From: Candidatus Omnitrophota bacterium
GTDB taxonomy: Bacteria; Omnitrophota; Gorgyraeia; Zapsychrales; JANLHA01
NCBI GenBank assembly: GCA_024653845.1
Contig: JANLHA010000024.1
Coordinates: 1 to 7,050 of the forward strand
Direction: 5' to 3'
DNA: 7,050 bases
The notes under the pieces were generated by a model. That model searched no databases. It worked only from the letters and a program-made list of their open reading frames with translations, and was not told the DNA's origin. A program made the position numbers and the translations under genes. This document shows positions 1-5,363 of the stretch, piece after piece. Numbering within the stretch: the first letter of the stretch is position 1; every line of letters starts with the position of its first letter.

Positions 1-82
1 GTTGGAAGAGCACGAAGATGTTCAAGCGGTCCATGCGAATTTCGATATCCCCGATGAAGAGATGGAGAAGGCGATGAAGTGA
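1..82 (+). CDS. YebC/PmpR-family protein, C-terminal end only
   Basis: Only the last 26 codons are in the window, read in the frame starting at base 2 and ending with TGA at 80-82. They encode a tail running LEEHEDVQAVHANFDIPDEE and then MEKAMK. The pattern of a Leu-Glu-Glu-His-x-Asp-Val-Gln helix followed by Asn-Phe-Asp-Ile-Pro-Asp is the usual C-terminus of the YebC/PmpR/TACO1 family. Members have been described as DNA-binding regulators and, more recently, as translation factors that help ribosomes at difficult sequences such as proline stretches. The gene commonly sits directly upstream of ruvC, which is the case here: its TGA shares one base with the ruvC ATG at 82. The N-terminal portion lies outside the window, so which subfamily this belongs to cannot be judged. 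Confidence 0.85.
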   Translation, partial: LEEHEDVQAVHANFDIPDEEMEKAMK

Positions 83-588
83 TGATGAGAGTCCTGGGAG
101 TTGATCCTGCATTGAAAGCAACAGGTTATGCGGTGATTGAGGCGGCAGAAGATAGCCGAGCAGGATTGAAATTGCTTGAAGTGGGAACCATCGAACCCTC
201 CCAGCGAGAAGAAACGTCCATCAAGATTCAGAAAATTTATCAGCATTTGGACTCGATCATTCTTGAGTATTCCCCGACGGTGATGGTTTTGGAAAAGGTA
301 TACTCGCACTATAAACATCCGGCAACGGCTTCGGTGATTGGACATGTTCGTGGTGCAATTTGTTTGTTGAGTGCGCAGCACAAGTTGAGATTGGCGGAAT
401 ATAGTGTCAAACGTATCCGCAAGGTGGTGGTGGGCAATGGGGCTGCTTCGAAGGAACAAACCCGACTATCCGTTGCGCACATTTTCAAAGTGGATCCATT
501 AAAGTTGAAGTTGGACGCGAGTGATGCGTTGGCCTTGGCGTTAGGATATGTTTATATGAATCCTGCTCGTTTGAGTGCTGCTGTTTGA
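82..588 (+). CDS. ruvC: Holliday junction resolvase RuvC (crossover junction endodeoxyribonuclease)
   Basis: RuvC is the dimeric nuclease that resolves four-way junctions at the end of homologous recombination, working with RuvAB in the cytoplasm. From ATG 82 the protein has 168 residues, close to the 173 of E. coli RuvC. The RNase H-like fold is visible: strand VLGVDPALKATGYAVIE holds catalytic Asp8, VLEKV holds Glu71, and LDASDALALAL holds the Asp145/Asp148 pair. Tyr74 falls at E. coli Phe69, the aromatic wedge at the junction, and Lys124 at E. coli Lys118. The stretch after Glu71 reads YSHYKHPATASVIGHVRG rather than the common FFxxNxxSAxxLGQARG form. GTG 79 and ATG 85 are alternative starts. 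I chose 82 because it forms a TGATG overlap with the upstream stop, with GGAGAAGG at 64-71 ahead of it. Function is near certain; the exact start is less so. Confidence 0.95.
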   Translation: MMRVLGVDPALKATGYAVIEAAEDSRAGLKLLEVGTIEPSQREETSIKIQKIYQHLDSIILEYSPTVMVLEKVYSHYKHPATASVIGHVRGAICLLSAQHKLRLAEYSVKRIRKVVVGNGAASKEQTRLSVAHIFKVDPLKLKLDASDALALALGYVYMNPARLSAAV

Positions 589-601
589 AAAGGCTTCACG
601 A

Positions 602-1234
602 ATGATTGCAAAAATTTGTGGCAGATTGATCAAAAAAAAAGAGAATTCCCTGATCATTGACGTTCAGGGAATTTCTTATGAAGTGTTTGTGCCATTGACG
701 GTGATGCAACGTATCGATGGTGCTGTCGACGAGCAGGGCCGAATTGAGTTGGTAACATATTATTACTTCCAGTTGACGCCGAGCAATGGGTTCCCAGTTC
801 TGATCGGTTTCTTAAATGATTTGGAGCGGGATTTCTTTCAGGATTTTATTAAGGTTTCTGGGATCGGACCGCGAGCGGCCGTTAAGGCGATCAATAAGCC
901 CATTTCAGAAATTTCAGCGGCGATTGATCAAGGGGACGCTGCGTTTCTAAAAAGTCTGCCGGGGATTGGGTCTCAAAAAGCCAAAGAAGTGATCGCCAAG
1001 TTGCAAGGCAAGGTCGGACGGTATGGACTTTTGCAAGACCAGGAAAACAAACGTGTCGTCGAGAAAATGACCATTCCAGATTGGCAGGAAGAGGCCTTGA
1101 ATCTTTTGATGCAGTTGGAGTATAAGAAGCCAGAAGCGATGCAGATGATTCAAGCCGCGTTGAAAAGAGTTGAGGATATTCAAAATACCGAAGACTTGCT
1201 TAACGAAATTTATCGACAAAGGATCGCCCGATGA
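602..1234 (+). CDS. ruvA: Holliday junction branch migration protein RuvA
   Basis: RuvA forms tetramers that clasp Holliday junctions and load the RuvB motor. The 210-residue product shows the three family domains: an N-terminal OB fold (about 1-70, opening MIAKICGRL), a central tandem helix-hairpin-helix region (SGIGPRAA at 86-93 and LPGIGSQKA at 119-127, then KLQGK), and a C-terminal three-helix RuvB-binding domain (about 160-207) after a flexible linker. E. coli RuvA has 203 residues. The start at 602 has AAAGG at 589-593, eight bases upstream, and gives the canonical N-terminus. A GTG at 575 in frame would add nine uncharacteristic residues and overlap ruvC. The loop that holds the acidic pin in E. 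coli (Glu55, Asp56) reads LTPSNGFPVLIGF here, with no acidic residue. ruvB is not downstream. A nine-A run at 632-640 and a stem-loop at 644-673 lie early in the gene. Confidence 0.95.
   Translation: MIAKICGRLIKKKENSLIIDVQGISYEVFVPLTVMQRIDGAVDEQGRIELVTYYYFQLTPSNGFPVLIGFLNDLERDFFQDFIKVSGIGPRAAVKAINKPISEISAAIDQGDAAFLKSLPGIGSQKAKEVIAKLQGKVGRYGLLQDQENKRVVEKMTIPDWQEEALNLLMQLEYKKPEAMQMIQAALKRVEDIQNTEDLLNEIYRQRIAR
644..673 (+). repeat. Perfect 10-bp inverted repeat inside ruvA, directly after an A9 tract
   Basis: Bases 644-653 (AATTCCCTGA) are the exact reverse complement of 664-673 (TCAGGGAATT), leaving a ten-base loop. An uninterrupted run of nine A residues (632-640) ends three bases before the stem. 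Both elements lie within codons 11-24 of ruvA. In mRNA this would place a modest hairpin just behind a slippery A AAA AAA heptamer. Reading on in either alternative frame meets a stop almost at once (TGA at 658-660 in -1, TGA at 651-653 in +1), so slippage would truncate RuvA. The structure is directly visible; any function is speculative. Confidence 0.5.
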
Positions 1235-2007
1235 TGGAAAATTCAAATTCATATCTGAAGTCAGCTGTCGAGGCCATTTTGTTTGTCAACGAAAAGCCGG
1301 TGATGTTGGAGCAGTTGCAGGAAGCTTTAGAAACGGTGGATGCAGCGACGGTCAGAGGATTGGTCCAGGAATTGCAAAAAGAATATGAGGCGAATCAGCG
1401 CGGGATGATCATCGTTGAGGTTGCAGGGGGGTATCAAATGGTTTCGAATTCGCTTTTTACGTCATATCTTTATAACTTTTTCAAAAAGAAAGTCAAAGAA
1501 CGTTTGTCGAGGGCCGCGTTGGAAACTTTAGCACTTGTGGCGTATAAGCAGCCGGTTTCGCGAGCGGATATTGAGATGGTTCGCGGCGTGAATTCCGATG
1601 GTGTGGTCACGCATCTTTTGGAGCGGGAACTGATCAAGGTGGTGGGACGTAAAGAAGTTGCTGGCCGGCCGTTTCTTTATGGAACGACGAGACAATTTTT
1701 AGAATATTTTGGATTGAAGTCGTTAAAAGATTTGCCAAGACTCGAAGATGTGCCGATTCCTCAAGACCCTCTGCCTGTGGCTACGGAAGGGGACGCGGTG
1801 GAAGCGCCGTCCGAAACAGGATCAACGCAAGAACCCGTTGAATCGACAGGAGAGTTTTCTCAAGGCGCTGATGAATATTCGGAAGTGGAAGGCATTGCGC
1901 CGTCCGAATCTCGTTTGGAAGCGGTGTTAGAAAATCCACCAGAGTCGACACCCGAAGTCCGAGACCTCAAACAGGTCATGGAAGAAATGGATCAAGATGA
2001 GCCTTAA
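1231..2007 (+). CDS. scpB: Segregation and condensation protein B (ScpB)
   Basis: ScpB is the dimeric winged-helix (kite) subunit that binds the ScpA kleisin in the SMC-ScpAB condensin, which compacts and separates chromosomes. Two winged-helix units can be read: residues 8-88, beginning LKSAVEAILFVNEKPV, and about 92-165, containing the family signature RAALETLALVAYKQPVSRAD followed by IEMVRGVNSDG and GRPFLYGTT. The core ends near LKSLKDLP (162-169). After it comes an 85-to-90-residue tail rich in Glu, Pro, Ser and Thr that makes the protein (258 residues) clearly longer than the roughly 200 residues of B. subtilis ScpB. ATG 1231 overlaps the ruvA stop (ATGA) and has AAAGGA at 1218-1223 with seven-base spacing; ATG 1234 is possible. 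scpA, the usual upstream neighbour, is absent here, where ruvA takes its place. Confidence 0.95.
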   Translation: MMENSNSYLKSAVEAILFVNEKPVMLEQLQEALETVDAATVRGLVQELQKEYEANQRGMIIVEVAGGYQMVSNSLFTSYLYNFFKKKVKERLSRAALETLALVAYKQPVSRADIEMVRGVNSDGVVTHLLERELIKVVGRKEVAGRPFLYGTTRQFLEYFGLKSLKDLPRLEDVPIPQDPLPVATEGDAVEAPSETGSTQEPVESTGEFSQGADEYSEVEGIAPSESRLEAVLENPPESTPEVRDLKQVMEEMDQDEP

Positions 2008-3058
2008 AGACTATCGAAAAAAAATTGATGGGATTGACGAGAGAATCGTCGATCTTCTGAATCAACGAGCTCGAGTCAGTCTTGAGATTGGAAAAACCAA
2101 GCTCAACTCTGGAAAGGGCGTTTATTCAGCGGATCGTGAAAAGGAAATTTTTGAGCGTTTGCAAAAACTCAATCAAGGCCCGATGAATCAAGAGGCTTTT
2201 GAAGCCATTTATCGAGAGATCATGTCGAGTTCCTTGTCTCTCGAGAAATCGCTCAAAATTGCGTATTTGGGGCCTGAGGCTTCGTTTACCCATTTGGCCG
2301 CGCAGAAAAAATTTGGTTCACAGGTTGAATATGTTCCCTATGACAATTTGGCGGAAGTTTTTCAGAACGTCGAGCGAGGTGAATGTGATTATGGTGTCGT
2401 GCCGATTGAAAATTCGATTGAAGGGGCGGTCACGCATACGTTTGATCTTTTTGTCGACTCAGATTTGAAGATCTGTTCGCAAATCTTGCTCGAAATTTCG
2501 CATAATCTTTTGTCGAAAACATCGATGGACAAGATCAAAATGATTTATTCCAATCCACAAGTGTTTGGGCAATGCCGTCACTGGCTGCAAACTCATTTGC
2601 CCAAGGCCGGGTTGGTCGATGTGGCTTCGACGACACAGGCGGCTCAAATTGCTGCACGCCAAAACGATGTCGCGTGCATCGCTTCGTTGCTGGCTGCCAA
2701 AATTTATCAATTGCGGGCATTGAAAAAAGACATCCAAGATTCTTCGCACAACATCACACGATTTTTGGTGATTGCCAAAGAAGATGTTTGCCCGACGGGA
2801 AAAGATCGCACCTCTCTGGTGTGTTCGATCAAGGATAGGGTAGGGGCGTTGCATGCTATGCTTGAACCCTTTGCCCAGCATAAAATCAATCTGACAAAAA
2901 TCGAATCTCGGCCTTCGAAAAAAAGGGCCTGGGAGTATTACTTTTTTATCGACGTGCAAGGGCACCGGGAAGATCCAAAAGTCAAAAAAGCTTTGGCTCA
3001 ATTGGAAGACATGTGTAAGTTTTGGAAGATTTTGGGTTCGTATCCGATTTCGGAGTGA
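1997..3058 (+). CDS. pheA: Bifunctional chorismate mutase / prephenate dehydratase (P-protein)
   Basis: This cytosolic enzyme converts chorismate to prephenate and then prephenate to phenylpyruvate, the committed route to phenylalanine. Three domains are visible in 353 residues. The AroQ chorismate mutase (1-85) has Arg7, Arg24, Lys35, Arg47 and Glu48 at positions matching E. coli active-site Arg11, Arg28, Lys39, Arg51 and Glu52. The prephenate dehydratase (86-262) opens KIAYLGPEASFTHLAA and carries VPIENSIEGAV (135-145), NPQVFGQC and the catalytic Thr-Arg-Phe at 254-256. The C-terminal ACT domain (about 272-348) has GALHAML (283-289) and ESRP (303-306), the Phe-binding motifs, so feedback inhibition by Phe is expected. 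The start ATG lies inside scpB, overlapping it by 11 bases; GGAAGAA at 1980-1986 is a plausible ribosome site. An A8 run follows at 2017-2024. Confidence 0.96.
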   Translation: MSLKDYRKKIDGIDERIVDLLNQRARVSLEIGKTKLNSGKGVYSADREKEIFERLQKLNQGPMNQEAFEAIYREIMSSSLSLEKSLKIAYLGPEASFTHLAAQKKFGSQVEYVPYDNLAEVFQNVERGECDYGVVPIENSIEGAVTHTFDLFVDSDLKICSQILLEISHNLLSKTSMDKIKMIYSNPQVFGQCRHWLQTHLPKAGLVDVASTTQAAQIAARQNDVACIASLLAAKIYQLRALKKDIQDSSHNITRFLVIAKEDVCPTGKDRTSLVCSIKDRVGALHAMLEPFAQHKINLTKIESRPSKKRAWEYYFFIDVQGHREDPKVKKALAQLEDMCKFWKILGSYPISE

Positions 3059-3067
3059 TGGGATAAT
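3059..3067 (+). promoter_or_regulatory. Candidate extended -10 promoter element for hisC-aroF-tyrA-cmk-lepA
   Basis: TGGGATAAT fits the extended -10 form TG-n-TATAAT with one mismatch in the hexamer. It begins directly after the pheA stop and about 110 bases before the preferred hisC start, at the only sizeable gap among these genes. No convincing -35 box accompanies it, and the organism's sigma factor preferences are unknown. It is a tentative call supported mainly by position. Confidence 0.25.
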
Positions 3068-3086
3068 TAGTGGCATCGGGATAATT
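3060..3086 (+). repeat. Nine-base direct repeat GGGATAATT downstream of pheA
   Basis: GGGATAATT occurs at 3060-3068 and again at 3078-3086, giving an 18-base period at the start of the pheA-hisC gap. The copies diverge outside these nine bases. The first copy is preceded by TG, giving TGGGATAAT, a fair match to an extended -10 promoter element (TGnTATAAT). I see no good -35 hexamer 16-18 bases upstream. The pair could be a promoter element, two half-sites for a regulator, or chance in a short AT-rich stretch. Only the repeat itself is certain. Confidence 0.4.
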
Positions 3087-3099
3087 CCTGAGTGAACTC

Positions 3100-3148
3100 C
3101 GGACACCGTCTTCAAACAGGTTTTGTATTCTAGCTGAGACGGTGTTCG
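3100..3148 (+). promoter_or_regulatory. Long-looped inverted repeat in the hisC leader, possible attenuator or regulatory hairpin
   Basis: ACACCGTCT at 3103-3111 pairs perfectly with AGACGGTGT at 3137-3145. The stem extends to about 13 pairs (3100-3112 with 3136-3148) if two G-U pairs are allowed, enclosing a 23-base loop. The loop can itself form a small CAAA/TTTG stem (3113-3116 with 3122-3125). The 3' arm ends seven bases before the hisC ribosome site GAAGGGG at 3156-3162. No run of T follows, so it is not a typical intrinsic terminator, and I see no T-box consensus and no leader peptide rich in Phe, Tyr or His codons. It may be an RNA control element, a protein operator or an mRNA end-stabilising hairpin. 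The pairing is seen; the role is inferred. Confidence 0.45.
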
Positions 3149-3155
3149 TGTGAAC

Positions 3156-3162
3156 GAAGGGG
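3156..3162 (+). promoter_or_regulatory. Ribosome binding site deciding the hisC start
   Basis: GAAGGGG lies eight bases before ATG 3171, which is good Shine-Dalgarno spacing. It sits inside the coding region that would result from the upstream GTG at 3150, and it therefore argues for ATG 3171 as the true start of the aminotransferase. Confidence 0.6.
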
Positions 3163-3170
3163 TTCTCTCG

Positions 3171-4307
3171 ATGCCACCCTTTATGGCGATGACAGAAGAA
3201 ACCAAAAAAAAATATCCGTTTGGAGTCAAAGAGCGCATTGCTCGTCTTGAGCCATATCGCCCTGGCAAACCTATAGACGAAGTCAAAAGGGAGCTGGGGT
3301 TAAAAGATGTTATCAAATTGGCGTCGAATGAAAGCCCTTACGGACCTTCGCCAAAAGTTTTACAGGCGATGAGGCAAACGATCAAGCAGGTCAATCGTTA
3401 TCCCGACGGAGGATGTTTTTATCTGCGCGACGCTTTAGCCAAGCACCTTGGGGTTGAGCCAAATCAGTTGATCTTTGGTAATGGATCGGATGAAGTGATT
3501 GTGACGGCGTTGCGCGCTTTTGTTCAGGAAGGCGAAGAGGTCGTCATCGCCAAGCCGTCATTTTTGATTTACGAGATCGCCTCGTGTGTCGTGGGCGCGC
3601 AGGTCAAAGCGATTCCGCTTAAGGATTTTCAGTATGACCTTGAAGGAATGAAAAAAGCGGTGAGCCCTAAGACCAAAATGATTTTTATTGGTAACCCTGA
3701 CAATCCGGCGGGTAGTTATGTTTCGCAAAAACAGTTGGAAAATTTTTTAAATGAGATTTCTTCGCAGATTTTAGTCTTTGTCGATGAGGCTTATTTTGAG
3801 TATGTGCAAGCAGCAGATTATCCGGATACCATTACCCTGTTGTCAAAATATCCCAACTTGATCATTGCACGAACGTTTTCCAAAATGTACGGCTTGGCGG
3901 GGCTGCGGGTGGGGTTTGGGATTGCCCGCTCGGAAGTCATTGATATTTTGAATCGTTTACGTGAACCCTTCAACGTGAATTCGATAGCTCAGGCGGCAGC
4001 CCTTGCGTGTTTGAAAGATCAAGCTTATTACCGTCGGATTGCGAAAGAAATTGAGGAGCAACGAAAATTTTTATATCAAAGTTTTGAGAAGATGGGGCTG
4101 TCCTTTGTAAAGACAGTGACCAATTTTCTTTTGATCGATGTGAAGACCAAAAGCGACGAAGTTTCTTGTCGATTACTAAAAAAAGGTGTGATTGTTCGAG
4201 ACATGGCATTTTGGGGATTACCGACGTTCATTCGAGTGACGATCGGGGCTCCATCAGAAAATCGAAAATTTCTCCGCGTTTTAAAGGAGATTTTAAAGTC
4301 TGCCTGA
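3171..4307 (+). CDS. hisC: HisC-family aminotransferase (histidinol-phosphate or aromatic aminotransferase)
   Basis: This is a fold-type I PLP enzyme of the HisC/AroAT group, 378 residues from ATG 3171. Visible landmarks (this start) are SNESPYGPSP at 52-61, FGNGSDE around 102-108, NPDNPAG at 175-181, the PLP-pyridine motif VDEAYFEY near 204-211, the Schiff-base Lys238 in TFSKMYGLAGLR, and the substrate-carboxylate Arg355 in the closing FIRVTIG. HisC converts imidazole-acetol phosphate plus glutamate to histidinol phosphate, but many homologues also aminate phenylpyruvate and 4-hydroxyphenylpyruvate. Its position between pheA and aroF-tyrA suggests Phe and Tyr synthesis as a main job; no other his genes are in view. 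GTG 3150 would add seven residues. ATG 3183 and 3189 are further options. An A9 tract occupies codons 12-14 (3204-3212). The family is certain; the substrate is not. Confidence 0.93.
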   Translation: MPPFMAMTEETKKKYPFGVKERIARLEPYRPGKPIDEVKRELGLKDVIKLASNESPYGPSPKVLQAMRQTIKQVNRYPDGGCFYLRDALAKHLGVEPNQLIFGNGSDEVIVTALRAFVQEGEEVVIAKPSFLIYEIASCVVGAQVKAIPLKDFQYDLEGMKKAVSPKTKMIFIGNPDNPAGSYVSQKQLENFLNEISSQILVFVDEAYFEYVQAADYPDTITLLSKYPNLIIARTFSKMYGLAGLRVGFGIARSEVIDILNRLREPFNVNSIAQAAALACLKDQAYYRRIAKEIEEQRKFLYQSFEKMGLSFVKTVTNFLLIDVKTKSDEVSCRLLKKGVIVRDMAFWGLPTFIRVTIGAPSENRKFLRVLKEILKSA

Positions 4308-4334
4308 TTCGCGATGAACGCACAGGCATCAAGT

Positions 4335-4340
4335 GGGAGG
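4335..4340 (+). promoter_or_regulatory. Strong Shine-Dalgarno site for aroF
   Basis: GGGAGG is the best match to the anti-Shine-Dalgarno consensus in the window. It stands four bases before ATG 4345, slightly closer than ideal. It lies after the in-frame GTG at 4333, which is another reason to prefer the ATG. The 37-base hisC-aroF gap holds nothing else that I can recognise. Confidence 0.65.
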
Positions 4341-4344
4341 ACGT

Positions 4345-5361
4345 ATGATTGTTATTCTTAGGCCGGATGCAACCGAAGACCAAATCCAACACATTCTAAA
4401 AAAAGCGGAAGAGCTAGGGTTGAAAGCCAATATTTCGCGTGGCGTGGAACGCACGGTGATTGGTTTCATTGGACCCGAAGACGTCTTGAGAGTCACTCCG
4501 CTCGAAATTTTTCCTGGGGTAGAACAGGTGATTCCTGTTTTGGCACCGTATCGTTTGGTCTCTCGAGAGTTTAAGAAGGAAAACTCTGTGATTAAGATCA
4601 AAAAGGGAGTTGAAGTGGGAGGCCAGAAAATCTCCGTCATGGCCGGACCATGTTCCATCGAGAGCTATGATTCTCTTTTGGCAGTGGCGAAGAAGGTCAA
4701 GGCGGCTGGAGCCACAATTCTCCGAGGGGGAGCCTTCAAGCCGCGCACGTCCCCATACGATTTTCAAGGGCTTGAAGAAGAAGGACTTAAATATCTCAAA
4801 CAGGTCGGTGAAGAGGTGGGCATTGCGACGATCACGGAAGTCATGGATCCTCGTCAAGTTGAACTCATTGATCGTTACGTCGACATTTATCAGATCGGCG
4901 CGCGTAACATGCAAAATTTTTCTCTTCTCAAAGAGGTCGGTGCAACACACAAACCGGTCATGCTTAAAAGGGGTTTGAGTGCCACAATCAAAGATTGGCT
5001 AATGTCCGCAGAATACATTTTGGCGAAGGGAAATTTCAATGTGATGCTCTGCGAGCGAGGCATTCGGACATTTGAGACGGCTACGCGAAATACCATGGAC
5101 ATCAATGCCATTCCTTTAGTCAAACAACTTTCGCACCTTCCAGTCATTGCGGATCCAAGTCATGGAACGGGACGATGGGATTTGGTCGCAAGCATTGCCA
5201 AAGCCTCGGTCGCTGCCGGTTGCGACGGGTTGATGATTGAAGTTCATGGAAATCCAGAAGAGGCTTTGTCCGACGGATCTCAGTCGTTGAAACCAGAAAA
5301 CTTTACAACTCTTATGCATGAACTAAAAGCCGTGGCTAAAGCGGTTGGACGGGACATTTAA
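4345..5361 (+). CDS. aroF: 3-deoxy-7-phosphoheptulonate (DAHP) synthase, type I-beta with N-terminal regulatory domain
   Basis: The enzyme condenses phosphoenolpyruvate with erythrose 4-phosphate, the first step of the shikimate pathway. From ATG 4345 it has 338 residues, the same length as Thermotoga maritima DAHP synthase, and it aligns closely with that protein by eye. A ferredoxin-like domain (about 1-70, with [12 protein letters not shown]) precedes the TIM barrel (about 80-338). Barrel motifs include AGPCSIES (100-107), [19 protein letters not shown] (184-191), KRG (208-210), CERGIRTFE and DPSHGTGR. The metal ligands match the Thermotoga set shifted by one: Cys103, His273, Glu299 and Asp310. 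In the characterised relative the N-terminal domain mediates inhibition by Tyr and Phe, and the same control is likely here. GTG 4333 would place the Shine-Dalgarno site inside the gene, so the ATG is preferred. Confidence 0.96.
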   Translation: MIVILRPDATEDQIQHILKKAEELGLKANISRGVERTVIGFIGPEDVLRVTPLEIFPGVEQVIPVLAPYRLVSREFKKENSVIKIKKGVEVGGQKISVMAGPCSIESYDSLLAVAKKVKAAGATILRGGAFKPRTSPYDFQGLEEEGLKYLKQVGEEVGIATITEVMDPRQVELIDRYVDIYQIGARNMQNFSLLKEVGATHKPVMLKRGLSATIKDWLMSAEYILAKGNFNVMLCERGIRTFETATRNTMDINAIPLVKQLSHLPVIADPSHGTGRWDLVASIAKASVAAGCDGLMIEVHGNPEEALSDGSQSLKPENFTTLMHELKAVAKAVGRDI

Positions 5362-5363
5362 CT

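Noticed and set aside
575..601. GTG 575 as the ruvA start
   Set aside because: It adds nine residues not seen in the family and overlaps ruvC, whereas ATG 602 has a well-spaced AAAGG and the canonical MIAKICGRL opening.
632..660. Programmed frameshift making a longer or fused RuvA product
   Set aside because: Both alternative frames reach a stop within a few codons, so no extended product is possible; only truncation could result.
3100..3148. Intrinsic terminator after pheA
   Set aside because: The stem is real, but the loop is long (23 bases) and no T run follows the 3' arm; the next bases lead directly into the hisC ribosome site.
3059..3170. Riboswitch or T-box upstream of hisC
   Set aside because: No T-box consensus, specifier-loop layout or known riboswitch core was recognisable, and the gap is too short for a typical T-box.
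2459..3316. Long antisense open frame of 285 codons opposite pheA and the hisC leader
   Set aside because: It mirrors a strongly supported gene, has no recognisable domain, is Phe- and Ser-rich in the way antisense frames often are, and crosses the leader region. Other antisense frames (22-459, 947-1252, 4414-4950, 5336-5680, 6468-6785) were rejected for the same reason.
4030..4130. Imperfect hairpin in hisC near the CTGTC/GACAG pair
   Set aside because: It is short, carries a mismatch, lies within conserved coding sequence, and has no nearby feature to give it a role.
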